The position numbers and the translations under genes are program-made. Below are positions 52,123 through 62,800 of a stretch of DNA of 64,000 bases, piece by piece (positions within the stretch are counted from its first letter, which is position 1; every line of letters begins with the position of its first letter). The DNA comes from Acanthochromis polyacanthus (Eukaryota; Chordata; Actinopteri; Pomacentridae), in contig NC_067119.1 in the NCBI RefSeq assembly GCF_021347895.1, positions 9,498,534 through 9,562,533 of the forward strand, in the 5' to 3' direction. The notes beneath the pieces are model-generated. The model had not been told where the DNA came from. It saw only the letters and a program-made list of their open reading frames with translations, and made no database searches.

Positions 52123-52170
52123 GGGGAGGTTAAGGAGGGGGCACAGCGTGGAGAGGGAGGGCGGGGGGCA
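52123..52170 (+). other. G-rich tract, possible G-quadruplex
   Basis: Several G runs of three to six (GGGGGAGG, GGAGGGGGC, GAGGGAGGGCGGGGGGC) within 48 bp. Structure is inferred from G-run spacing only. Confidence 0.35.
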
Positions 52171-52769
52171 AACAGACGGACGCTTTGAAGCTCGCATCAC
52201 AAAGCTGGTCGGCTTAGGGCATGCCCTTGACATGAGGAAAAAGACCTCACCAACTGACATACTTTTCTGCTAAATGACACTTCATTAGTTAAATTGTCAC
52301 TAAAATGTAATTCTAGTGACTACTACTTTTTTTTTTATTGTCTCTTTTTAGTTGGTTCAGGCAGCCAAAAAATACAAGGATGGACGCCGAACTAGCCCAG
52401 CTAATTGTTCCTTTAGTCCCAGTGGAGAAGACAAAAGGGAGGAAGTCTTCATTATTTGAGAGGAGAAGCAGAGGGATCCCTTTACGGCGATAGTGTTTCA
52501 GGAGGAGTGTCGGCCCCACCTGTAGGGCCCTCCCAGCTGCTCGGCTGTAACTGGATCCCCGCTCCTTCTCTCCTCAAGGCTACCAGCGCTCTTTGAAGTT
52601 ATTTCTAGTGCTGGGAAAGAGGGGCAGAGAGCGACCGAGAGGGGCAAAGAGTGACTGCGAGAGCGAGAGGGGAGGTGGTGTGTGGATGTGTGTTTGAGTT
52701 TGTGAGTCTATTTGTGCGTGCTATACATAGAAGGCTGCAATTCAAAACTCTTGCTCCTTTCTTGTGCTC

Positions 52770-52797
52770 TTCCTCCCTCCCTCCCTCCCTCCTTCCC
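52770..52797. repeat. (CTCC)n microsatellite
   Basis: About five tetranucleotide units CTCC/CCTC with flanking CTTCC. Confidence 0.85.
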
Positions 52798-53108
52798 CAT
52801 GCAGTCTGACATTGAACCTTTGTAGGAGGATAAGAAAACTATCAGATGTGTAGTTTTGTTTAGCGGCTGCCTGGCATAGCGTGATATGAAGTGAATGAAT
52901 TAAATCCATAATAAGCCTCGAGGCCATTTTATTTGCCAGCTAGAAAATGAACAACTCAGTACCTCGAATGATAGTTTTTCAGAGCAGAAAACTTTACTAA
53001 ACTGCTCAGAGGGCACTGCAGCGAGTTTGCAAAAGAATAATCCTGATTTCTTCTTGTGTAACATTACATATATCCTATATTTCTTTACTCCTGAAAAGTT
53101 TGAGTTAG

Positions 53109-53646
53109 CCATCTGAACCCAAAAACCGACAGGCAGATTTGAAAGAAATGGTATATTTAAAATACTCAATTTATCTGATCCACAAACTGTAAAAACAGAA
53201 GTCCCTGAACTCTTCATCAATCATGTGCCATTCCATATGAAAAGATCATGCTATCTGATCAAAGTCACATTATTCTGTGCCAAATGTTGACCATGTGCAC
53301 TGTACGGATTCTGTAAAAATAAAAATAATCTGCACTCCTCGACATAACCAAAAAGCTATTATTGACCCAGCTGCAAACAAACAGTCATATACCAATGATT
53401 CAGGGACTTTTCGGCTGAACTGCAGGCAGTGTTTACACAGAGCAGATAGGAAACAAGTGTGGAAACAAATTAAAAATGTTAGAAGTTAAAAATCTATGTA
53501 TAAAGAGTCACCATTGGTGAGTTCTCTATACTTCTAGCTATGGTTGTGCTGTTTCCATCGGCGTGCAGGATTTTATATCGCAGTGAAAAATGTGCTCACA
53601 GTGACGGGAGCAAAAAACACAGAGAAACTGAATGTAGTTCAGAGGG
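53109..53646 (-). mobile_element. TTAA-flanked MITE (piggyBac-like), copy G
   Basis: The left end CCATCTGAACCCAAAAACC follows TTAG, and the right end GTTCAGAGGG precedes TTCA; both target sites are one or two changes from TTAA. The interior carries TTTTCGGCTGAACTGCAGGC, GTTTCCATCGGCGTGCAGG and ATCGCAGTGAAAAATGTGC, placing it in reverse orientation. Confidence 0.6.
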
Positions 53647-54993
53647 TTCATGTAAGTTCCGGGTCAATTACTGAGACTGTAGTTTAGCCTGAATCCCATT
53701 TTATGTTGTGAAACAAACAAAATCCCTGACCAGACTTGCCGTGTCTTAAGACCGGCGAAAACTCCAAGGACACTCACTGTAAATCCTGGTGAGTGTCTGT
53801 TAAAACACACATTCCAACTTGTACCAGAAGCTTAACCTCACAAAGGCTGAACTAAAACGACCCGCTTAAGAGAGACTCTTTGCCCTTGCCTGCTTTTTGC
53901 GGGGCTTTTTTTCAGGTCATCACTTGGATTAAGGTGCAGTGGCACACTTTGTGTTAGACGGTCCAAGGAAGGAAACCAATGTCTGAGCTCCTCAGACTGA
54001 CTGTCTGTGCTGGAGGTGTGATAATGAAGTAGAGGAGATGTTGAGAGATGAAGAGGTGTCTCACATGAACAGATGGTGATGAAACTTTCGGAAAATTTGA
54101 CCTCTGACTTGTGACTGTCAATCAAACTCTCTGCATACTTCTTGCAAAGTATGTGCTTCAACCAGGATAGTAAACATACAGTTATGAATGAAATCTACAC
54201 CTTGCGCATGTTGTGTTCAGTTTCTTATTTTTGCGTTACTCTAAATCATTAGTGCAGACGTGTTGTTACTCAGAGCGAGTTAGCAGCTTTGCAGATGAGA
54301 TAGGAATGCATATTTGTGAGTCTGTATTGTTGATCTGGCAGCCAAGCTTTCATTAGTGTGTGTCTATGCACAACTTTTCTCCCATTTTTTTTTTTTTTTA
54401 GACTAAATATGCCACTTTCGGTGCCCAGAGCTGGACATCATACAGACCAGGCAGCCAGCAAAACACAGTCACCTCATCTGTTTGTTTACTGGAGGTGTGC
54501 GAGCAGCAAGAGGTCATTTGTGGCCTTATTACCAAGAGCTGCTGCGTCTGTGTGCGCACACGTTTGCAGACGAGGGTTGGGAGGTTAAGCAGCAGCGCGT
54601 TTGTAATTGGTTAAAGCAAGCTGCCATGTGTGCCCTGCAGGACACGGGGGGTGAAGCCGACCGCGTCTTGACCGCGTAACAGTGTGCTGTCAGGGAGGTG
54701 GCAGTAAAGTGGCAGGTGGAGGAGCCGCTGCTGTGTTGACTTTATGGTAGTTTGTGTGATTTGGCTTTGTGCTTGTTAGCTGGATGTTGACATAATGGAG
54801 AGTTCATGTTCATGTTCAGCTTGTATGAAATGCTTTGTAGTCATTTAGACTTATTGGTTTGTTATTTTTAATGTTTTGGTGGTTGTATTTTGCTACTCTG
54901 CTGCAAACACCAGGGAGATTGTGATAGTCTGTCAAATTTTAAAGCTACAAAATAATGCCCAAGGAAGCGAAGATTAATCATTAGTTGCAGCTA
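53647..54993. other. Intron 1, no exon recognised
   Basis: A poly-T run near 54386-54401. No repeat termini or exon recognised before the hAT-type insertion. Confidence 0.4.
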
Positions 54994-55001
54994 ATACAAA
55001 T
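54994..55001. repeat. hAT target-site duplication, left
   Basis: ATACAAAT, repeated exactly at 58906-58913. Confidence 0.9.
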
Positions 55002-55227
55002 TAGGGCTGCAACTAACGATTATTTTAATAATCGATTAATCGGCCGATTATTTTTTCGATGAATCGGATAAATAAACATTTTTAATTTCCACCTCTTTAT
55101 TCAGAAATAGAAGATTTGGAATGACAGAACAAATAAGATCATTATAGTGAAGCCTTCATCTTCAACCATTGACAGAGGCCTCATGTCAGTGACGTTCATG
55201 TTGAGGAGTCTCTCAGTCAGACAGCTG

Positions 55228-55233
55228 CTTGCT
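55228..55233. repeat. Possible target-site duplication of nested insert, left
   Basis: CTTGCT immediately outside the left arm of the palindrome, repeated at 57963-57968 immediately outside the right arm. Confidence 0.55.
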
Positions 55234-57962
55234 TATGGAGTAAGATTACTGTCAAAAGTATTCATCCACAATTCTAACCATTCGTATTCGTAATGTTAAA
55301 CGTTTGTATGTTAATAAAAAATGTGTACACAAAATTCTGCTGTCATATGCATGAGTTTGATAAATTAAGGGTTAGGATTGTTTTTACGAGTATGAACCTA
55401 AAAGTTGTGAGTGCAACTCTAATTTCTACGACTACGAAGTCTTCCCTGTGAGGACGAATTCAAGTTTATGGGTACGAGTAGAAAAATACTGGAATGACGT
55501 CACATAGGTCACAGGGGAAGGTAATCGAACACAGATTGCTCCAAACGCGCATGCGCCATTTATAAAGAGTAGACGCCGGGTGGACCCGGTGGACCTACCG
55601 GGGCAGGTGACGCCTCACAGGTCAAGTAAATAACACATCCAACTTCTTGTAATTTATTTATTTCATGAAACTGTACTGTTTTAATTGATATACAGTTTAT
55701 GGACGAAAGACGGTACTGCTTAGCTTGCACGCTAACGAGCCGGGCCGGTGACACATTAGCCTTCTAATGCAAGGAGGCTAATGAGGAGGCTAAGGAGGCT
55801 TAATAACAAAACAAACATAATTTGAGATTATGAATCGTGGCAATTGGCGGATGAATCAGCCCATTGTACAGCCTAAATTGCTGTAAATTAAGTCCAGTTT
55901 TAGTTCTTTGCAAACTCAGACACGTGCATTAGTTTAGTTTACAATGAATCTGGCGGAGTTCGGTAAAGTTGGAAAGATATTCACAGATTCGGACTTCCGG
56001 CATCAATAACTCATGAGATATATGTTGTCAAAACATGAACGATGCCTCTTTCAAATCGTTGTAAGGTAGACAATGTGCTACAAGGCCAATTTTATCAAAA
56101 GTCGCTGTATTTCAAGCTACAGAAATAACATTGGCGTCTATGAGCAGCTGGCGGTGCAACGAGTGAACAGGGACCGTCTGCAAATAGCAAAACCGCTGCA
56201 ACAGCGAAAAGAGACGCTGCACATTTATTCAGTAACTTTACTCTTGTACCCTGTAGAGCCACTAAAATCACTGGAGCCATGAATCGGCTGCGGCTGGTCA
56301 AACTACAACTCTTTGTTTGGTGCTAAATGAAAAATTGAATTTTAAGGATTTTTTATGTTTTGTATGATTATTTTATGAGTATTAAAATGGCACTTTTCTT
56401 CATGTATGTGGTATATTTTATATAACACACAGGAAAAATGGCATAAGGGCATAGTGTACTTGTTTGTCCAAACACATAATTCTGTATAGTAATGGAATTT
56501 ACAATCCTTACCAAAGAAGAGTATCAGATAACGCCAATATACCAAACAAACTGTTTAGACTGTCACCTCAAGTACTGATGATTGAGAAGAAAGACGATAA
56601 GACACTTTATTGCAAAGTTTCAGTGTCAATTGATTCATTTATACCATAATGTTAAATTGAGAGTAATATTTTTCTAGTTAAGGACTGTACAGACAATACT
56701 TGGAGGTAATAAACCTGACGGTCTGACCAGCACAGGTCACAGCAAGTACACTATGCCCTTATGCCATTTTTCCTGTGTGTTATATAAAATATACCACATA
56801 CATGAAGAAAAGTGCCATTTTAATACTCATAAAATAATCATACAAAACATAAAAATTCCTTAAAATTCAGATTTTTAATTTAGCGCCAAAGCAAGAGTTG
56901 TAGTTTGACCAGCAAGAGCCCATTCATGGCTCCAGTGATTTTGGTGGCTCTACAGTAAAGTTATTGAATATATGTGTAGTGTCTCTTTTCGCTGTTGCAG
57001 CGGTTTTGCTATTTGCAGACGGTCCCTGTTCACTCGTTGCACCGCCGGCTGCTCATAGACGCCAATGTTATTTCTGCAGCTTGAAATACAGCGACTTTTG
57101 ATAAAATTGGCCTTGTAGCACATTGTCTACCTTACAACGATTTGAAAGAGGCATCGTTCATGTTTTGACAACATATATCTCATGAGTTATTGATGCCGGA
57201 AGTCCGAATCTGTGAATATCTTTCCAACTTTACCGAACTCCGCCAGATTCATTGTAAACTAAACTAATGCACGTGTCTGAGTTTGCAAAGAACTAAAACT
57301 GGACTTAATTTACAGCAATTTAGGCTGTACAATGGGCTGATTCATACGCCAATTGCCACGATTCATAATCTCAAATTATGTTTGTTTTGTTATTAAGCCT
57401 CCTTAGCCTCCTCATTAGCCTCCTTGCATTAGAAGGCTAATGTGTCACCGGCCCGGCTCGTTAGCGTGCAAGCTAAGCAGTACCGTCTTTCGTCCATAAA
57501 CTGTATATCAATTAAAACAGTACAGTTTCATGAAATAAATAAATTACAAGAAGTTGGATGTGTTATTTACTTGACCTGTGAGGCGTCACCTGCCCCGGTA
57601 GGTCCACCGGGTCCACCCGGCGTCTACTCTTTATAAATGGCGCATGCGCGTTTGGAGCAATCTGTGTTCGATTACCTTCCCCTGTGACCTATGTGACGTC
57701 ATTCCAGTATTTTTCTACTCGTACCCATAAACTTGAATTCGTCCTCACAGGGAAGACTTCGTAGTCGTAGAAATTAGAGTTGCACTCACAACTTTTAGGT
57801 TCATACTCGTAAAAACAATCCTAACCCTTAATTTATCAAACTCATGCATATGACAGCAGAATTTTGTGTACACATTTTTTATTAACATACAAATGTTTAA
57901 CATTACGAATACGAATGGTTAGAATCGTGGATGAATACTTTTGACAGTAATCTTATTCCATA
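55234..57962. mobile_element. Nested foldback element: 1.23-kb inverted arms
   Basis: The left arm (55234-56462) and right arm (about 56743-57962) are reverse complements over their whole length with scattered mismatches and small indels, separated by a 280-bp unpaired spacer (56463-56742). The arms end TATGGAGTAAGATTACTG and CAGTAATCTTATTCCATA. A 6-bp direct repeat (CTTGCT) flanks the pair. One 64-codon frame without an ATG start appears identically in both arms (55560-55754 minus and 57442-57636 plus); it has no known domain. Terminal repeats this long with a tiny unique centre are foldback-type. The superfamily is unresolved; 6-bp duplications are known for only a few DNA transposon groups. 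Confidence 0.75.
56463..56742. other. Palindrome spacer
   Basis: 280 bp between the two arms, AT-rich, not self-complementary. It has a 61-codon open stretch without domains. It is the only unique DNA in the nested element. Confidence 0.7.
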
Positions 57963-57968
57963 CTTGCT
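57963..57968. repeat. Possible target-site duplication of nested insert, right
   Basis: CTTGCT, partner of 55228-55233. Confidence 0.55.
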
Positions 57969-58905
57969 GTGGTGTACATGATGTCTTTCTCATCATAAAG
58001 CCTATCAATGCAATTCATCCTGCCTCACTCCAATACAGACCAGTGTCTTCACTCAGATGTCAGAAAATTAAATTATTACCACTATAGTGTGCAAGTTATG
58101 TTTATTTGTAATGCATATTCAAACCATGCTTTAGCTGATGAAAGTGAAATAAAAAGTATCTCTCACAGTCACACACGCGCCCTATCTCTGTCATTAATCA
58201 GTTAATAAGCTAACCCTAGCATCAGACAAGCTACCAGAGAAGAGACTGATGTTACGTGTCCTCACTTTAAAACAGAACAAATGTAGGATAATGCAGTGAA
58301 TTAAGGTGCGTGTCCACAAGATGCGACACATCGCATGTGGCATGATGGTCTGGTTGGTGCGTTTCCAGCTGCGATCCGGTTTACCTGCAGCTCATTTGTA
58401 TAAAGTAGACTCTTCTACTGTCCTTCAACATCTAAACTAGCAGTCACTGAACTAAAACCACAACAGGTTCAGCTGCTGCACAAATTAGTTCTCGCCTTAA
58501 ATGCTTTAGAAATACTTTTCCCTGAAGTGTTTTCGAAATAATAAAGAAAATTTGCGGCCGAGCCACTGTGTTTATCAGACTCATCTACCAGACCGTCAAG
58601 CTGAAAGCACGGTCACGGGACCACATAGTGGCCCGCTCGTGACCGTCCGGCATCAGTGCGATTTTCAGATGCGTGCATTCGCGTGTAGTGGACTCGCAGC
58701 ATGTCTTTGTTTTGTGAAGCGTGAAATGCTCCCATACTTTTGAGGACTTCGGTCATCAACTCGCTCTGCAGGTGAAGTAGACGGCTCCACGACATGGCGA
58801 GTGACACATGAATCGGGCGACACAACGAATCGATAATGCAATTCGTTGCCAACGCTTTTAATAATCGATTATTATCGATTTTATCAATTCGTTGTTGCAG
58901 CCCTA

Positions 58906-58913
58906 ATACAAAT
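58906..58913. repeat. hAT target-site duplication, right
   Basis: ATACAAAT, exact partner of 54994-55001. Confidence 0.9.
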
Positions 58914-59315
58914 GCAAGAATTACCTACTTAATCATTTCCCTGCAACATGTAATAGCCACAGATTCTGTTCACTTGTATTATATCAGATTATTACTTTAA
59001 CAGTTATATTTACAGTCAAGTTATCAACTTTATCATCTCTGAGAGTGAACTAGTGACAACTTAGTGGCAACAGGTTAAGTTGCAAACACTACAAAACATT
59101 CTTGTGAACTAGTTAGAAAAGTAGCCTGTATATATGTGGGATTGTTGCTGTGTGTTTTTTTTTCAAATAGGAAATACTGGATGGGGTGACTGTCTGCTAA
59201 TGTGCTATGAGGTTTTTCAGTGTCGTGTTTCTATATTGTGTTTTTGAGGAATTGGAGAAAATCAATGGAAACGGCAACATTTGAAAAATAAAACTTCTCA
59301 TAAACAGTTGTAATA
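58914..59315. other. Intron 1 between two transposons
   Basis: AT-rich, no feature recognised. Confidence 0.5.
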
Positions 59316-59810
59316 CAGGAGGTCCTAGACTTCTGCCAGAGTTCCGTTCCTATGGATCGTCGTAAGTCGATTTTCACCGCAAGTTGGAACTCTGGCAAAA
59401 AATGTAAGCCGTTGCGTGCATCACAATATCGATCTAATCTTCGGAAAAGTCATGAATACCAACAACATTCATGCATGTATGAGTCATTTTACAAGAAGAT
59501 AACAGAATATGTTGCACTGTTTTTACAACTTGAGTGTTTTATTGTATCTAATTTCACTTTCATGGAGATGGCTGTCCTTTTCTTTGAAGCACTGCCATCA
59601 GAAGAGTCTGACTTACGCTTAGTCATAATGAAGGGCAAAAGGTTAGCGAATGTAGCGCAATCCAAGGTAGCGTACAACCGGCGAATGTAAACAAAACCGT
59701 CTTATAGAGCGTATTCGTCCACTTCACTTGCCAACTAATTCCATGAAACCAGCTCTGACAAAACAACGAAATGCCCTAGGTTGAGGATGTCGCAAACCGA
59801 GGACCCTCTG
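59316..59810 (-). mobile_element. Tigger/pogo-type MITE, 495 bp
   Basis: The left end CAGGAGGTCCTAGACTT follows TA, and the right end (reverse complement CAGAGGGTCCTCGGTTT) is an imperfect inverted repeat. The expected TA on the right is changed to TC. The sequence GTCGTAAGTCGATTTTC near the left end is typical of Tigger elements in vertebrates. It contains a fragment of transposase-coding sequence on the minus strand (see next entry), so it is an internal-deletion derivative of an autonomous Tigger. Confidence 0.75.
59489..59626 (-). pseudogene. Tigger transposase N-terminal fragment
   Basis: From the ATG at 59626 the minus strand reads MTKRKSDSSDGSASKKRTAI, then SMKVKLDTIKHS. That is the start of Tigger/jerky-type transposases: a basic KRK leader followed by the first helix of the CENP-B/Psq helix-turn-helix (KRKxxxLxxKxxIIKxxE pattern). 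The match breaks off after the first helix, and the frame runs into unrelated residues and stops. The rest of the DNA-binding domain and the whole DDE domain are missing. Confidence 0.7.
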
Positions 59811-62800
59811 TCCTCACTTATGGTGGTTTTTGGCCTTTTTTCATGACTGATCAGCTATTTCTGCTTCTTTTGTTGTCTTTGCTTTCAGACTGAATCAAAC
59901 ATGGCCACTAATACTTGACATGAAGACCTCCTATAGACATCTAGTCATTTTTCTCTTGTAAACGGCTTCAGTTTTGTTTGTTTCTTCTCATCTCTGTTTA
60001 TACGTCCTCACCTCACATACCTATCATACCAGCTGCTGTATAGTATCATCTGTCAGTTGAAGGGGACCGTGTTCATGAGAACTTACATTATATATTTACC
60101 TATAATTCAACTCACAGTGTGGCAAAACAAGACGAGAATGTGCAGATTTCTCACATTTTTATAATTGACTTAATACTCACATGAACATTAGATAATTAAA
60201 CAGGCATTAAACACAAAAGTGTACATATAAATAAATTGTGATATATATTAGAATGATGTGATTGAGTGGTACACATTACAGTTTTCAGTCCTGCTGTGTC
60301 ACACATCTTATTTACACATCAGTACAGAGAATAGTTTGATACATGTGTGCATTCTTGCTCATAGCTCCCCCTTCAAATGTCGTCTTTCCTTGAAATACAT
60401 TTTAAATATTGAGACATCCTTCAAGATTCACGTTAAGATCGATTTCCTTGTTGCAGAGAGCAGGATGGTAGAAATGAGGAGACTCTGGCTCTGTTTCTTG
60501 GTTCCTCCACAGTCATGCGTATTGTTGCTATACACTTTCTCATGACACTGCACAGCGTCGCTTATACGCTCCAAAGCAATGAATGAAAAGCAACCTAATT
60601 CTGTAAAATGACAGCGAAGGCAGTCTTGATCTTGATCTTCCTTTTTTTGAAACATTTCAACAGTTTCACTTCATGTTGACCATTTTGTGTAAACGTGGTG
60701 AGCCACTGCTTGTAATTTCAAGTAGTATGAAGGAGCTACAAATCCTATTTTCTTATACTTCTGACATTTCTTAAGCAGATTATTTGCTAGATGGTGTGAA
60801 TGTCTGCAGCTGCACTATAAGGCTCAATGTTGTTTAAGTCTCTGGAGCTGTGTGTGTTTGTGCTTCATAGTCCTGAACATCCTGTTGCGTTCCTACTCGG
60901 CCTTTTTTTTCCCCTGAGAGTTGTGACTGAGGCTCTGACAGACACCAACCGGTCTCAGGGGAGACTCTGTGATCAGACATACCCAGCCTCCTCCTCTGTT
61001 GGCAAAGCTGGTGTGTTATTCCAGGAAGTTGACAATACTCCCCCCTCTTCCCCTACATCATATTCAAAGGGAGGTAGAAGCGCAGTGCCAGGGAGGGGAA
61101 AGTTTTGATGATGGTGGTGGTGAGGAGGGGCGGTGAAGGAGGTTGGAGGGGTCGGCTGAATTACAGGGCTCCAGGGAGGTGGGCGGGATGCTCCTGGAAC
61201 TGGGATGAATGAGTTCACGGTGAGCGGACGGGACGGTCAGCGAGAGATGCCGCCGAGTTACCCCTCGGTCACCCATGATATGATTGAGGCTACACTCTAA
61301 GCTCTCCACACGCCAAACAGTGAGACACGTAAACACATGCACGGCACTAGGGAAGCAGGTGGGTGCGAGGACTGGCATCATGCCCAGGTTTTTCTTCTTC
61401 TACATTTTGTGTGCGTGTGAAATAAGTGTCAGCTCTTCTTCCAAAATGTCCAAAAGAAACGAACAGATCCGTGCGGTTAATCATTTAGCCGGCTTCACAA
61501 GGAACATCTTGTAAAAAATAAATTGTCTGCGGCTGGCACTCAGACAACAAAGAAACTTTGATTGTTACGAGCGGAGCTCGTCCTCCATGTGACCTCGATG
61601 CCATCACAAGGAGTTTTGGATAAAAGGTTTGGTGTTTGGGGGTTTTGAAATGATGTTTCATGAAAATACAGTGCAGGCAAGTCTATATCTGCATCTCGTA
61701 TAGTCGAGTTTAGCTCTGGGATCATTCTCCTCTCCAATCCACCTACTTGCCTTTGATGTTTTGAGCTCCTGGCGTGTCGTAGCAAGGACGCCTTGTTGTA
61801 ATGCATAGCAATACTATGCACCATATTCCAGCAAGTGTATAACTTTAAATAGACATGCAATTCAGCAACTCCTTTTGGAATTGTAGATTTTGCTACGCTG
61901 TGAGCAAACCTCTCCCCTGAAGTTTGCAAAACTTTCTTGGCTGGTGGTGATACAAGTGAAAACTTTTTTAAAAATTTCTGCTTTGTCACAAGGAAAGCGT
62001 GACTACTGGGGCTGTGAATGTACAATTGCAGATGTTTGGAGAGAAGATTTCAAAAGCGCTCTGCAGCATTTTTAAAAACTTAAGTAAGGCGATAATTACT
62101 TTTTATGCCAGCTATTACTACTTTCTATCATGTTGGAGCATGTAAACACAGCAGGAAAAAAAGGAAAACCTCCAGCTCTTTCATGGAAGGGCAGTATAGC
62201 ATGGTGAGGGCTGAGTAGGGCGACTGTTTTGGACGTGTAGGAGGGATGAAGGGATAACGGGGGCTGTAACCGGGGCCGCCAATAATTTAGAGGGAGAGGG
62301 GAAAAGGGGGTGTGGCAAGGAGAAGGGGAGGGAAATGGGGGGAGGAGAGGCAGCAGAAGTGGTTGTTGTATGATCAAAGGCTTAGCGAATTGTGTCACAG
62401 ACAGACGGAGAAGAATAGCATTGGATGGTGTGACTTGCATTTTGATTTCCTTTGAGAGTCGGTGGTGGTGGGGGAGAGAGGGAGAGAGGGAGAGAGCGGG
62501 GGGTGGTGATGATGGGGGGTTTTTAGAAGTAAGGCCTTGTTTTGATCCCATTATGAAGAGTTATCAGGTCATGTGTTGGACCAGAGAGAAAGAAAGTTTT
62601 TGCTAAACCCAAGAGTTTTTATGTCAGATCACATTTTTACAAAGTTAGAATGTGCTTTATAGTCGCACTTTGTACTTACATGAAAGCAAATCAATGAAAA
62701 TGTGACATTAATTGGAGTGTGCACGCTCTTAGCTTCAATAATAAGAGATAAACTCAACTTGTTTCAACAGGGGAAATCCCTACTACTGTATAGCAGGATC

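Larger units (their letters stand above)
48144..53104. other. Intron 1, no exon recognised
   Basis: Holds a (CA)n at 49442-49469, a short (CA)n near 51887-51902, an ATCAAAGG word at 51138-51145, a G-rich tract at 52123-52170 and a (CTCC)n run at 52770-52797. The stretch 51300-51660 contains TAATTAATTC and other homeodomain-type words with no repeat signature. Confidence 0.35.
55002..58905. mobile_element. hAT-type element, 3.9 kb, split by a nested palindrome
   Basis: It begins TAGGGCTGCAAC and ends with the exact reverse complement GTTGCAGCCCTA, flanked by the perfect 8-bp duplication ATACAAAT. Eight-bp duplications and short termini of this kind define the hAT superfamily. Both ends also carry the AATCGATTA words usual in teleost members of this type. 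Removing the nested insert leaves about 1.17 kb (55002-55233 plus 57969-58905) with no transposase motif, so it was a non-autonomous element mobilised by an enzyme supplied elsewhere. The intact duplication and termini suggest a recent insertion. Confidence 0.88.

Noticed and set aside
55560..57636. Duplicate 64-residue protein as a gene pair
   Set aside because: The two copies are the arms of the palindrome, lack an ATG start and show no domain.
61540..62025. 161-codon open frame on the minus strand
   Set aside because: A HYNKASLLRHARSSKH-like stretch briefly recalls zinc-finger-type transposase linkers, but the Cys/His ligands are absent and nothing around it supports a gene.
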